The notes under the pieces were generated by a model. The model ran no database searches and was not told where the DNA came from. It was given only the letters and a program-made list of their open reading frames with translations. 64,000 nucleotides of DNA from Mucilaginibacter segetis (GTDB lineage: Bacteria > Bacteroidota > Bacteroidia > Sphingobacteriales > Sphingobacteriaceae). Both the position numbers and the translations under genes were made by a program. Each line of letters starts with the position of its first letter. Within the stretch, counting starts at the first letter, position 1. Below, piece by piece: positions 18,268 through 27,367 of the stretch. The DNA is taken from contig NZ_JAEHFW010000003.1 of NCBI RefSeq assembly GCF_016522075.1, positions 558,001-622,000 on the forward strand. Reading direction: 5' to 3'.

Positions 18268-19101
18268 ATGATATCACGCCCGCAGTTAATTGATCAGATC
18301 AAACAAAAAAGAACTTTTTTATGTGTAGGGCTGGATACTGATATAGATAAGATCCCCGAATTTTTAAAATCCTATCCCGATCCGGTATTTGAATTTAACA
18401 GGCGCATAATTGATGCCACCCATGATTTATGTATCGCTTATAAGCCCAATGCTGCCTTTTATGAAAGCCGGGGTGTTAACGGCCTGCAAAGCCTTATAGC
18501 TACATACAAATATTTACCAAAAAATTGTTTGAGTATAATAGATGCCAAACGCGGAGACATCGGTAATACGTCTGACAATTACGCTAAAGCCTTTTTCAGA
18601 GAGGACATATCTGAAATGGGCTTTGATGCCATAACCGTTACTCCATACATGGGGAATGACAGTGTTACCCCTTATTTAAAATATGATGGCAAATGGGTGA
18701 TACTTTTAGCACTTACCTCGTCTGTTGGCAGTAAGGATTTTCAGTATCTGGAAACCGAAGGCGAATTTTTGTATGAAAAGGTTATACAAAAGGCTAATAC
18801 CTGGGCCGGCGCCGACCGTTTAATGTTTGTGGTAGGCGCTACCAAAAGTACCGAATTTACCAATATCAGAAAATACGCGCCGGATAACTTTTTGCTGGTA
18901 CCTGGAGTAGGTGCACAGGGTGGTAGCTTGCAGGATGTTTGTAAATATGGTATGACGCCTGATTGCGGGCTGATCGTAAACTCATCACGTTCGATCATAT
19001 ACGCCGGCCATGATGAAAATTTTGCCGATGCCGCCCGTGCTGAAGCCTTAAAACTGCAGCAGCAGATGCAGGCCGAGTTGGAAAAAGCAGAAATTATTTA
19101 A
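18268..19101 (+). CDS. pyrF: Orotidine 5'-phosphate decarboxylase, type 2
   Basis: 277 residues, the longer type 2 length. The active-site motif is [10 protein letters not shown] with D92, K94 and D97. It makes UMP, the last step of pyrimidine de novo synthesis; pyrG, which makes CTP from UTP, lies at 25.6 kb. A convergent terminator follows it. Confidence 0.95.
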   Translation: MISRPQLIDQIKQKRTFLCVGLDTDIDKIPEFLKSYPDPVFEFNRRIIDATHDLCIAYKPNAAFYESRGVNGLQSLIATYKYLPKNCLSIIDAKRGDIGNTSDNYAKAFFREDISEMGFDAITVTPYMGNDSVTPYLKYDGKWVILLALTSSVGSKDFQYLETEGEFLYEKVIQKANTWAGADRLMFVVGATKSTEFTNIRKYAPDNFLLVPGVGAQGGSLQDVCKYGMTPDCGLIVNSSRSIIYAGHDENFADAARAEALKLQQQMQAELEKAEII

Positions 19102-19160
19102 AAATGAACTGACCGGGCTACCAGTGCTTACCTGATAACGATTGCCCGGTCAACTCATTT
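19102..19160. terminator. Bidirectional terminator between pyrF and the PNPOx-like gene
   Basis: A core stem TGACCGGGC / GCCCGGTCA (19110-19118 and 19144-19152) is extended by AAATGA / TCATTT across a small internal loop, with T or A residues at each outer edge. It fills the gap between two convergent genes. Confidence 0.65.
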
Positions 19161-19164
19161 AATA

Positions 19165-19701
19165 TTATACTTCCAGTTTTCCTTCAATGGAATCATCAAG
19201 GGTTTGTCCTACTATAGCTCCGGCTACTTGTTTTACAAAGGCAATGGCGTTACCATGTTTGTTATCCCAGTAATAGCCTTGGGTAGGGGTAACTTTTATC
19301 ACGCTTATACGCGGATCGTCCTTACCTTCAGTAAACCATGTTTTTAATATAGGTTCCCAAAGCTCATCAATCTTTTCCTTATCCTCACTTATTTCGGCTA
19401 TACCGTAAACATTCAGGAAATCAGAATATGCCGATCCCTGGAAAAGCAGCTGCACCATTGGGTCTTGCTTAATATCCTGGTTTTTGTGGCTGTCTTTAGC
19501 GCTCAGGAACCATAGGTCGCCGTTATCATCAATTTTTTGTGGTGACATAGGGCGGGTGGAGAAGGGCAGGCCGGTTTTAATATTGCTGCAAAAAAAGCAA
19601 CTGGAGGCATCTTCGGCCATCTCTTTCATTTTGTGCCATGCCTGATTACCTTCCAGGTTCTCAAAATTATCTTCGGGTTGTTGTTTGTTAATGCTGTCCA
19701 T
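19165..19701 (-). CDS. Pyridoxamine 5'-phosphate oxidase-like (general stress protein 26 type) flavoprotein
   Basis: 178 residues in the split-barrel flavin-binding fold: FSTRPMSPQKIDDNGDLWFL is the FMN-binding strand pair, followed by QDPMVQLLFQGSAYSDFLNVYGIAEI. Relatives include GSP26 (YdaG) stress proteins that bind FMN or FAD. Substrate is unknown. The N-terminus (about 1-30) is acidic and variable. It is convergent with pyrF across a shared terminator. Confidence 0.82.
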   Translation of the reverse strand: MDSINKQQPEDNFENLEGNQAWHKMKEMAEDASSCFFCSNIKTGLPFSTRPMSPQKIDDNGDLWFLSAKDSHKNQDIKQDPMVQLLFQGSAYSDFLNVYGIAEISEDKEKIDELWEPILKTWFTEGKDDPRISVIKVTPTQGYYWDNKHGNAIAFVKQVAGAIVGQTLDDSIEGKLEV

Positions 19702-19786
19702 AATGTTTTAGTAGTTAAATGATAATCTATTAACCTATGGGAAAATTATTTGTTTGGAAATTCTGAGAATGACCGCAGTAAATAAA

Positions 19787-21154
19787 TTATGCGCTAAAAC
19801 TAACTTTGCGTTCGGGGAAGCGGCTGGCATAGCCGGTAACTATGTTTTTTATATAATCGTTGCCCGGGTATGGCGTAAGGTAATTTTTCAATTGCTGAAT
19901 ATTATCGGCAGTATAGTAATGCGAGATGTAGCCCATGCCATAAAAACGCCCTTCCTCTATCAAAATACAGCTATGCTCATCATCGGTACGGCCCTCATCG
20001 CGTATGGCAAAGGTAGGCAGCGCCTGCTTTAGCTGATCAATAGCCGCGTTAACTTTGGTGTTATAGGTTTCCATAGTTTGATGCCCTTCGCAAGCGCAGG
20101 TATCGGGAGTGTTACCACTGCAAGGCTCATCATTCCGCTGTATAAAGCAAAGTTTTGGGCACAGATCAAACGTTTCTATCAAATTAGTAAGCAAATTGCG
20201 GCCTTCCAGCAAAGAGTTGCAACTATATACCGATGGCATATGCTTACGGTGTTTATCCACCGCTAACCTTATATAACCGCGCTGATCCTCAAAGGCATAA
20301 ATGCCATATTTATTTTCGAAGCGTTTTAATGAGCGGTTGTATTTTGGCCAAAGGCGTTTTATTTCTATCGCCTCAAGTACAAAGGCTATAAGCTCGGTAC
20401 CGCAAACCTGGTGACTGATGCGATGGATATTCTTTAAAAATTCCTGTCGCTGTAAACCCGGATTATTACCTGTGAAATGGCTGCAAACCCGTTTACGGAT
20501 ATTTTTAGCCTTGCCCACATACACTACTTTGCCCTTTTGGTCGTGGAAGTAATAGATGCCCGGTGAGGAGGGTAGCGCGTCAATATCGGTACGTGGTAAA
20601 TTAGGCGGCAGCAACTGCTCTTTGGAGTTTTGCTTTAACGCCAGTTTAATATGGTTATCCGTATCATTTTTAAGCAAAAGACTGAACAACTCGGCTGTGG
20701 CCTCGGCATCGCCCGCTGCGCGGTGCCTGCTGTTATTAACTATGCCCAAATGGGAACATAGCTTACCCAGACTATAAGATAGCATACCGGGCATTATTTT
20801 GCGCCCCAGCCTTACGGTACATAGTTTATTGCAATGCAACTCGTAACCCGAGGCGTTGAGGTGATGCCGCAAAAAAGAATAATCGAAATTAACGTTATGA
20901 GCCACAAATATCTGGCCCTTAAGCAGGTGGAAAATCTCATGTGCCACATCATCAAAAACGGGGGCGTTCTGCACCATCTCGTTAGTGATGCCGGTGAGTG
21001 CCCGTATGTACACCGGGATATCGCGCTGCGGGTTTACCAGGGTTTGGTACCGGCGGGTTATTTTTTTACCATCGTGTATGCAGATAGCAATTTCGGTAAT
21101 GCCATTCGCACTGGCATGCCCCCCGGTAGTCTCGATATCCACAATGGCGTACAT
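19787..21154 (-). CDS. DnaQ-type exonuclease fused to a GIY-YIG nuclease domain
   Basis: 455 residues. The N-terminal DEDDh 3'-5' exonuclease has DIETTG (6-11), AHNVNFDYSF (85-94) and HRAAGDA (144-150), the H and D completing the metal site. The second part is a GIY-YIG domain (GIYYFHDQKG at 199-208, YVGKAKNIRKR at 212-222) like UvrC or Cho, followed by a UvrC-like C-terminal region. The DnaQ-UvrC-like arrangement is known in several phyla and is thought to act in repair, making incisions and trimming 3' ends. Upstream begins a long gene-poor stretch. Confidence 0.9.
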   Translation of the reverse strand: MYAIVDIETTGGHASANGITEIAICIHDGKKITRRYQTLVNPQRDIPVYIRALTGITNEMVQNAPVFDDVAHEIFHLLKGQIFVAHNVNFDYSFLRHHLNASGYELHCNKLCTVRLGRKIMPGMLSYSLGKLCSHLGIVNNSRHRAAGDAEATAELFSLLLKNDTDNHIKLALKQNSKEQLLPPNLPRTDIDALPSSPGIYYFHDQKGKVVYVGKAKNIRKRVCSHFTGNNPGLQRQEFLKNIHRISHQVCGTELIAFVLEAIEIKRLWPKYNRSLKRFENKYGIYAFEDQRGYIRLAVDKHRKHMPSVYSCNSLLEGRNLLTNLIETFDLCPKLCFIQRNDEPCSGNTPDTCACEGHQTMETYNTKVNAAIDQLKQALPTFAIRDEGRTDDEHSCILIEEGRFYGMGYISHYYTADNIQQLKNYLTPYPGNDYIKNIVTGYASRFPERKVSFSA

Positions 21155-21194
21155 GGTTCCAAATGTAATATTATTTGCTAATATTTTTAGTTGA

Positions 21195-21696
21195 AAAAAT
21201 GAAATTTAATTCGCGGTTTTAAGGCGGGATCAAATTTTTTTAATAGTCTTAATTTAGCGGGGTATACAGGCTAAAATACGGTTTGGGGGTCTTAAAAAAA
21301 TGCAGCGGAGGGGTAAAAGTGGTTTTGCCGGACTTAAATTTTATAAATTTTTTTATTTAAAACACTGATGGTTAGTTACTTAAATAAAATTGCAATAAAT
21401 TGTGCTGTAAAAAGTAAAATTTTAACGAAGTTAGAAACCGGGAGAGTGACCCCGTATTAAAGAGCTATACAAATATACGAAAATTAGGTGACATTAAGTA
21501 CATGTTTTAGGTGTTAGCCTGTTGAAAATCGGAGCTATATGTTATTTTCTTGATAAAAAATATTACACTATCAATTTTAACTATAATTCTTTTTTAGAAA
21601 AAACCATCGGAATAATAAACAAATATATAAAAAGGTAAAATTGTTGATCCGCGAGTAATTATCGGCCTTCCTAATATAAAATTTTTTCGTTTAAAA
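21195..21696. other. Gene-poor AT-rich stretch at the left edge of the accessory island
   Basis: About 500 bases with no supported gene on either strand. It holds long A/T runs, and no tRNA, integrase or convincing attachment site was seen. Low GC and position next to orphan genes suggest a decayed acquired segment. Confidence 0.5.
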
Positions 21697-21822
21697 TCAC
21701 CAGTACTTGGGAATTACAAATTTCCTCAAAGTTCTTCTAAAAAGACCTTTAATTAAAAAAATTGACAGGATTATCCAAGTGAAAAATATTACTTGTAACC
21801 ATATTTCCAATTTTGTTATCAT
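21697..21822 (-). CDS. Possible 41-residue single-pass membrane peptide
   Basis: Open frame from ATG (21822-21820) to TGA. The peptide begins MITKLEIWLQVIFFTW, has one hydrophobic helix of about 20 residues and ends with a basic tail (RRTLRKFVIPKYW). A stretch AAGAAAAT precedes the start as a possible purine-rich ribosome site. Membrane helix plus basic tail is coding-like, but short AT-rich frames arise by chance. Confidence 0.35.
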   Translation of the reverse strand: MITKLEIWLQVIFFTWIILSIFLIKGLFRRTLRKFVIPKYW

Positions 21823-22023
21823 TGCTATTTTCTTATATAATTATAGTATTATATTAATTACTTAAAAATACAAATATTATAGGTGAATTCTGCTTTTGGC
21901 TATATAATAAGTATCTGGAAATAACCACAAGCGAGGATTATTGGAATATTAAAAAGGAAGCATCTGTTATATTGAAGCATGTGCTCATTTCTATTTGTGG
22001 TAATAACACTTAATTTTAAGCCA

Positions 22024-22539
22024 ATGGAAGTTTTGTACCTATTAATCACTCTTATCAATAGCATTTTTATAAAAAGTCTTTTTATAAGTATTCTGTCTAT
22101 AATGCTTGCAGGTAGGATTTTAAAAACAGATACACGCAATGCTTTTGCAATTATTAAAGGGCTAATTTTGGTTTATGCCGGATTAAATATTATTTATTAC
22201 TTTATCGCCTATTTTTCTCCTGCCACAATGGTTAGTTTTTGGGGCAGAGGTATGGGTAACTACAGTTTTGCTTATTATTTAATGTTTGCGGCCAACACTC
22301 TACTTCCATTATTGTTGTTCTTCAAAAAGTTGGGGCGTAACAAGTTCGTGTTGTTGACCTTATCATTTTTAATGAATATTGGTTGGGTATTTGAGTTGTT
22401 TATTATTTATCATACAGATATTTACAGAAATTACAATGGTAATCAACTTTCCCTTAACTTTTTGTGGTTTATCGTACTAAATGGGTTTTTTATTGGCTCC
22501 GTTATGTATGCTATTGGGAGTGCCGTTAAACGTAAATAG
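22024..22539 (+). CDS. Hypothetical multi-pass membrane protein
   Basis: 171 residues from ATG 22024 (a start at 21979 adds fifteen residues). Five or so hydrophobic helices are separated by short loops, with KKLGRNK as a likely cytoplasmic loop and VKRK at the C-terminus, so the positive-inside rule puts both on the cytoplasmic side. No family or catalytic motif recognised. It is AT-rich compared with the flanking housekeeping genes, and lies alone in the 21.2-23.7 kb island. Confidence 0.6.
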   Translation: MEVLYLLITLINSIFIKSLFISILSIMLAGRILKTDTRNAFAIIKGLILVYAGLNIIYYFIAYFSPATMVSFWGRGMGNYSFAYYLMFAANTLLPLLLFFKKLGRNKFVLLTLSFLMNIGWVFELFIIYHTDIYRNYNGNQLSLNFLWFIVLNGFFIGSVMYAIGSAVKRK

Positions 22540-22610
22540 CCTAATTAGAAATAAAGCATATCGTTTTGACGGAATATATACTTGTGTCTTATAAAGCTAA
22601 AATATATATA

Positions 22611-22675
22611 TTAATGCAAGCAACATGCCTGCGATATTTTTGGACGAAGTTACACTATGCTAAACTTCGACCAGT
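22611..22675. repeat. Island repeat, copy 1 (with copy 2 at 23272-23331)
   Basis: It begins TTAATGCAAGC (22611-22621) and ends with a 29-base core at 22647-22675 (AAGTTACACTATGCT, then AAACTTCGACCAGT). Within the core GAAGTT and AACTTC can form a small hairpin. Copy 2 has the same start (23272-23282) and a core differing at two of 29 bases (23303-23331), with a five-base spacing difference. The two copies flank the 140-residue orphan gene. Confidence 0.75.
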
Positions 22676-22713
22676 AGGTGTAAGGCATGAGTATCCAAAT
22701 TTCAGAGCGTATG

Positions 22714-23136
22714 CTACATACCTGCATCGGACGGGGAGCGTATGATAAATTTAAATATATTATATATTATTGGCCAAGTTCCTTTTTCTAAACCCAACTG
22801 AATATGCTGATTACCAATATATAAATCCAAATTCGAATACTCTTTTTTATCAATCGTTCCGTCAAAAAGATTATTGAGTTCGACCCTTTCAATGTCAACC
22901 AATTTATAATTTGTTATTTTATCATTATTATAAATTGCCAATAACATATTAGTCAAAAGCCACCAATATGACGAATTTTTGAAATAGCAGATTATTGGTT
23001 TTTCATTTTCATCAAAATGAAATTTATTCTGAATAGATTCTTTTTTGAAGTTATCTGTTGAGATCCACAGAGTTGTAGATTTCGATTTTATTTTGCCTCT
23101 TATGAATTTAGCTTCAACTACGGAACTATTATTCAT
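22714..23136 (-). CDS. Hypothetical soluble protein, orphan
   Basis: 140 residues with no signal peptide or TM helix, many Asn, Lys and Ile, and no motif recognised. Size, AT-richness and position between two copies of a repeat resemble a cassette gene, for example a toxin-immunity module, but nothing here proves that. The final residues (RSPSDAGM) come from a more GC-rich segment adjoining repeat copy 1, so the original C-terminus may have been replaced. The ATG lies one base after the stop of the upstream gene remnant (TAACATG). Confidence 0.6.
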   Translation of the reverse strand: MNNSSVVEAKFIRGKIKSKSTTLWISTDNFKKESIQNKFHFDENEKPIICYFKNSSYWWLLTNMLLAIYNNDKITNYKLVDIERVELNNLFDGTIDKKEYSNLDLYIGNQHIQLGLEKGTWPIIYNIFKFIIRSPSDAGM

Positions 23137-23137
23137 G

Positions 23138-23305
23138 TTACTTAGTTAATGTTTGGATCAGCGTAAAACTGTTGTCAGCCTCCGTCTGGTCTATGTTTTT
23201 AATTTCGACCTGAAATGTGTTAAGCTTGCAGCTAACGTAGTAAAAATAACATTTGCTAAGATAATGATCGTTTAATGCAAGCGTGATACTTATTTTACGA
23301 TTAAG
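23138..23305 (-). pseudogene. 3' remnant of a gene without a start codon
   Basis: A 55-codon open frame ends at TAA 23140-23138, one base before the ATG of the 22714-23136 gene. The peptide (starting LNRKISITLALNDHYLSK and ending SFTLIQTLTK) has protein-like composition, yet contains no ATG, GTG or TTG at a useful position and is preceded by an in-frame TAA inside repeat copy 2. It looks like the C-terminal end of a gene cut off by the repeat. Confidence 0.35.
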
Positions 23306-23331
23306 TTACGCTATGCTAAACTTTGACCAGT
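23272..23331. repeat. Island repeat, copy 2
   Basis: Starts TTAATGCAAGC, with the core at 23303-23331 (AAGTTACGCTATGCT, then AAACTTTGACCAGT). It matches copy 1 at 22611-22675 in the same orientation, about 660 bases apart. Confidence 0.75.
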
Positions 23332-23353
23332 GTGGGGATCATTATTCCATGCA

Positions 23354-23641
23354 CTAAATATTTGCACCAACTTTATTACAATAGATATATAAGCCGCCAA
23401 CAATTATAATATTTATTATAAGTAATTGCTGCGTTTTTATAATTACTCGCTTTAGATACAAAATATTAAGCATCCCTATTTGAATAATAGTAAAAAATAG
23501 TGATACCCAAGCAATAAATTTATCACTCAAAGCTCCCTCGCCAAATAGAAAAAAATGAGCGAATTGAGACATGATCTGCAATACTATAAACAGTGCAATA
23601 TTTAAAATAATAATTGAAATAAAATATAGTATATCTTTCAT
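23354..23641 (-). CDS. Small hypothetical membrane protein
   Basis: 95 residues with about three TM helices (about 3-25, 40-62, 70-88). No recognised family. Starts MKDILYFISIIILNIALF. It is AT-rich, ends just past repeat copy 2 and is separated from yidC by that gene's terminator. No functional assignment. Confidence 0.55.
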   Translation of the reverse strand: MKDILYFISIIILNIALFIVLQIMSQFAHFFLFGEGALSDKFIAWVSLFFTIIQIGMLNILYLKRVIIKTQQLLIINIIIVGGLYIYCNKVGANI

Positions 23642-23700
23642 CTTATAGCATTGTTATCAAAAAATCTTAGTCTGCAATAATAACTATTTGCTACAAAAAA

Positions 23701-23724
23701 GGCCTGATGGTTTAACATCAGGCC
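23701..23724 (-). terminator. Terminator of yidC
   Basis: Perfect 9-bp stem GGCCTGATG / CATCAGGCC, six-base loop, then TTTTTT on the minus strand, 28 bases past the yidC stop. Confidence 0.88.
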
Positions 23725-23751
23725 TGTGTATTTTAAGTGTTGTAAATTTAT

Positions 23752-25593
23752 TTACTTGCCTTTTTTGGCTTGTACCTGCTGTTGCTGGCGCATCATCTCT
23801 TCCATCTTAGCAGCAAACCCTGATTTTTTCTTTTTGGTTTCAGGTTTCTTTTTGTTTTCCTGTATCTGTGCATGTATCTTTTTATCGTCTACCATTAACT
23901 TTATAAGGTACTGCTGTGCAAAGGTGAACATGTTGGCCAAAAAGTAATAATAATTTAAACCTGCGGGATACCCGTTAAGCGCGCCGAAGAAAATAATAGG
24001 AGTAATATATCCTATATATTTCATTTGCCCGGTAGCGCCCGATATCTGGTTGTTAAAATAGGTGTATATCAGTGTACTGATGGTCATGAGTAAACACATG
24101 ATACTGATGTGTGTCCAACCGATCAATGGCAGCGGAGCGAAGGTGATGAGTGCATCGTAGGTAGAAAGGTCATGCATCCACAGGAAACTCTGGCCGCGCA
24201 GTTCAAACAAACTCGGGAAAAAGCGGAAGAACGCGATAACGATAGGCATTTGCAGCACTAAAGGTAAACAACCGCCTAAAGGATTTACCCCGGCTTTTTT
24301 GTAGAGCTTTAAATATTCCTGTTGCAGCAGGGTAGGGTTATCCTCGCCAACTTTGGCTTTTATCTCGTCCATCTCGGGCTTTATTACCCGCATTTTAGCC
24401 ATTGAAAGGTATGACTTGTAAGTAAGCGGCGATAATACCAGCTTAAGAATGACAGTTAATGCCAGGATGATGAAACCGTAGTTCCAGTTAAACTGGTTAA
24501 GGAAATTAAATACCGGCAATACCGCGAAACGGTTAATGTATTTTAACGGTCCCCAACCCAGGTCTATCTGTTTTTCCAGATCATACCCTTGTGCCTTTAA
24601 GGTGCTGAAGCGGTTTGGCCCGAAATAAAATTCCATCGGGAAGTTGCCGTTGCTGCCGCGGGCCACAGTAAGGTTAGCCTGCATTTTTTTGATCTCTACA
24701 GTATCCGTAGGGTCTTCGGTAACTTCAAGGCCGGCTTTGTTAAAACCTTGTTTGGCAATAAGCACATTCGAGAAAAAGTGCTGCTTAAATGATACCCATT
24801 GCAGTTTTTTATCGGCTATCTCTTTTTTATCGTCTTTACCGGTGCTCAGGTAATCCACATCATTTTCGGTATTCTTAAAATATACGGTGGAGTACTGGCG
24901 TTCCAGTTTCATGTCTTTTTCCTGCTTATCCAGGCTGGCTGCCCAGGTAAGGTTAAGGGTGTTACTGTTAGCGATGATCTGGTCAAGCCCGGTAGGTACA
25001 ATATCCAAACCTACTTTATAACCTTCGCCTTTAAGGGAGTATATATAATCAATATATTGGGTAGGGCTGTAGCTTAAACGCAAAGTAATTGAGCTTGAAT
25101 CGTTACCTGTTACCTGTAAATTTTGGGCGCTTGGCGTAAAGTACAGGTTGCTGGTATTAATGTTTCTGCCGGCGGCGTTCAGGTTTAAACCAAATTTGTT
25201 TTCGTCGCCATTAAAAAGCACCAACGGTTTTTTATCGAAAGTTTTAAAGTTTTTTAACTCGGCCGAATAAACACCACCACCTTTTGTAGAAATCTTAAGG
25301 CGTACATCTTTATTTTCGATAGTTATTAATTGCGCTTTTCCGGCGGTTGCCGCGCCAAAAGGGCCTTTTAATAAAGCGGTATCGGTTTGGGCGACATTTT
25401 TAGTGGTATCAAAAGTTGCGGCAGTTTTAGCGCTATCGGCTGCCGGTGATTTAATTAAGCCTTTTTTTATTGAATCCTGGTGAACTGCTATTCGCTCTTT
25501 TTTTATGTCAGCCTCTGATGGTTTCATCAACCATACCCCAACCCCCATAATTACCATGATCAGGAATAATCCTGTAAACGTATTTCTATCCAT
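23752..25593 (-). CDS. yidC: Membrane protein insertase YidC
   Basis: 613 residues, the long Bacteroidota/proteobacterial form. One N-terminal helix (about 5-21), a large periplasmic beta-sandwich (about 60-345) and the conserved five-helix core with NYGFIILALTVILKLVLSPL and NPLGGCLPLVLQMPIV. The C-terminal basic tail is the ribosome-binding region. It inserts and folds inner-membrane proteins with or without SecYEG. It follows pyrG after 22 bases, so pyrG-yidC is one operon and ends in a strong terminator. Confidence 0.97.
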   Translation of the reverse strand: MDRNTFTGLFLIMVIMGVGVWLMKPSEADIKKERIAVHQDSIKKGLIKSPAADSAKTAATFDTTKNVAQTDTALLKGPFGAATAGKAQLITIENKDVRLKISTKGGGVYSAELKNFKTFDKKPLVLFNGDENKFGLNLNAAGRNINTSNLYFTPSAQNLQVTGNDSSSITLRLSYSPTQYIDYIYSLKGEGYKVGLDIVPTGLDQIIANSNTLNLTWAASLDKQEKDMKLERQYSTVYFKNTENDVDYLSTGKDDKKEIADKKLQWVSFKQHFFSNVLIAKQGFNKAGLEVTEDPTDTVEIKKMQANLTVARGSNGNFPMEFYFGPNRFSTLKAQGYDLEKQIDLGWGPLKYINRFAVLPVFNFLNQFNWNYGFIILALTVILKLVLSPLTYKSYLSMAKMRVIKPEMDEIKAKVGEDNPTLLQQEYLKLYKKAGVNPLGGCLPLVLQMPIVIAFFRFFPSLFELRGQSFLWMHDLSTYDALITFAPLPLIGWTHISIMCLLMTISTLIYTYFNNQISGATGQMKYIGYITPIIFFGALNGYPAGLNYYYFLANMFTFAQQYLIKLMVDDKKIHAQIQENKKKPETKKKKSGFAAKMEEMMRQQQQVQAKKGK

Positions 25594-25615
25594 TATCTAT
25601 TGTATCGTACTATTA

Positions 25616-27226
25616 CTAATTTTTGCGGGCATAAGCCAGCGAAGCGGCGACAAAGTTAATAAAAAGTGGGTGAGGATTAGCAACTGTGGATTTTAATTCA
25701 GGATGGAACTGCGCTCCTACAAAAAACGGATGGTTTTTAAGCTCCACAACTTCAACTAAATTGTTTTCAGGATTGATGCCAGAAGGGATCATTCCGGCGG
25801 CCTCATATTGCTTTAAATAATCGTTATTAAATTCATAACGGTGCCTGTGCCTTTCAGATATATGTGTTTTGCCGTATATAGCGGCGGCTTTTGTGCCTTT
25901 TTTTAAATCGCAGGGGTAAGCGCCTAAACGCATGGTTCCGCCTTTGTTGGTGATATTTTTCTGATCTTCCATCATGCCGATAACCGGGTTTGCTGTATCC
26001 GGGTTCATCTCCGTACTGTTAGAGTCGGGCATGCCCAAAACGTTACGGCCAAATTCCACTACAGCGCATTGCATACCCAGGCATATCCCAAAAAACGGGA
26101 TATTATTTTCGCGTACGTAACGGATGGCTTCAATTTTGCCTTCAAATCCGCGGCTGCCAAAACCCGGGGCTACCAGTACACCATGCAATCCTTTTAGTTT
26201 TTCTACTGCATTGCCCGGTGTAAGTTGCTCAGAATGGATGCACTCCACGCGTACCTTACATTCATTTTTGGCACCGGCGTGTACAAAGGCCTCTATAATT
26301 GATTTATAGGCATCCGGTAACTCTACATACTTACCTACCAGGCCTATCCTCACATCAGATGTAGGGTTTTTTAAACGACCCAGAAAATCTTTCCAGCTTT
26401 CCAGATCAGGTTCCAGCTTATGTGGTAGTTTTAGTTTGGTTAAAACCGTTTTATCCAGTTGCTCTTTAAGCATCAGCAAGGGTACATCGTAAATGGTGGA
26501 TGCGTCAATAGACTCCACTACGGCGTTGATGTTTACGTTACAGAACTGCGCTATTTTTTTACGGATATCGTTATTAATATGATGCTCTGTACGACAAACA
26601 AGAATATCCGGCTGTATGCCATACTCCAGCAGCATTTTTACGGAGTGTTGTGTTGGCTTGGTTTTTAACTCGCCCGCGGCTGCCAGGTAGGGTACAAGCG
26701 TTAAGTGTATAACCAGGGAGTTGCTTTGGCCTACTTCCCAGCGGAACTGACGCACCGCCTCTACAAAGGGCAACGACTCAATATCGCCCACGGTGCCGCC
26801 AATTTCGGTGATCACAATATCATATTCGCCGCTATCGCCCAGTATGCGGATGTTTCTTTTTATCTCATCGGTAATATGCGGAACCACCTGTACGGTTTTA
26901 CCTAAAAAAGCACCCTCGCGCTCCTTGTTGATCACATTCTGATAAATGCGGCCGGTGGTAATGTTATTGGCTTTGGAGGTTGGCGTATTTAAAAAACGCT
27001 CGTAATGGCCCAGGTCAAGGTCGGTTTCGGCACCGTCCTCGGTAACGTAACACTCGCCATGTTCATAAGGGTTTAACGTACCCGGATCTATATTGATATA
27101 AGGGTCGAATTTTTGGATGGTTACGCGGTAACCACGTGCCTGTAAAAGTTTAGCTAATGAGGCAGAAATGATGCCTTTGCCTAATGAAGATGTAACGCCG
27201 CCCGTAACAAAGATGTATTTAGTCAT
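25616..27226 (-). CDS. pyrG: CTP synthase
   Basis: 536 residues. The synthetase domain starts [20 protein letters not shown] (P-loop), and the class I glutamine amidotransferase domain carries the FFGICLGMQ nucleophile Cys and the FHPE His/Glu. It makes CTP from UTP with glutamine. A TACTTTTG -7 box (27294-27287) lies about 60 bases upstream of the start. Confidence 0.97.
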   Translation of the reverse strand: MTKYIFVTGGVTSSLGKGIISASLAKLLQARGYRVTIQKFDPYINIDPGTLNPYEHGECYVTEDGAETDLDLGHYERFLNTPTSKANNITTGRIYQNVINKEREGAFLGKTVQVVPHITDEIKRNIRILGDSGEYDIVITEIGGTVGDIESLPFVEAVRQFRWEVGQSNSLVIHLTLVPYLAAAGELKTKPTQHSVKMLLEYGIQPDILVCRTEHHINNDIRKKIAQFCNVNINAVVESIDASTIYDVPLLMLKEQLDKTVLTKLKLPHKLEPDLESWKDFLGRLKNPTSDVRIGLVGKYVELPDAYKSIIEAFVHAGAKNECKVRVECIHSEQLTPGNAVEKLKGLHGVLVAPGFGSRGFEGKIEAIRYVRENNIPFFGICLGMQCAVVEFGRNVLGMPDSNSTEMNPDTANPVIGMMEDQKNITNKGGTMRLGAYPCDLKKGTKAAAIYGKTHISERHRHRYEFNNDYLKQYEAAGMIPSGINPENNLVEVVELKNHPFFVGAQFHPELKSTVANPHPLFINFVAASLAYARKN

Positions 27227-27286
27227 GATTTTTTTGAGATCAGGTGCCGGGTTTTATGCCGAAACCAAATGTTTGTGTACGGGATA

Positions 27287-27294
27287 CAAAAGTA
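27287..27294 (-). promoter_or_regulatory. -7 box (TAnnTTTG) upstream of pyrG
   Basis: On the minus strand the site reads TACTTTTG, matching the Bacteroidota -7 consensus exactly. No convincing TTTG -33 box is at the usual distance. Confidence 0.4.
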
Positions 27295-27367
27295 AGAAAA
27301 AATGCGGGCTTTTATCAGGAAAAGTATAAATGTGGAAGGAATAATTAGCGACTTAAAGCAAACCAAT

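Noticed and set aside
21195..21696. Possible transposon or integrative element end in the gene-poor stretch
   Set aside because: No integrase, tRNA target, terminal inverted repeat or target duplication could be found by eye.
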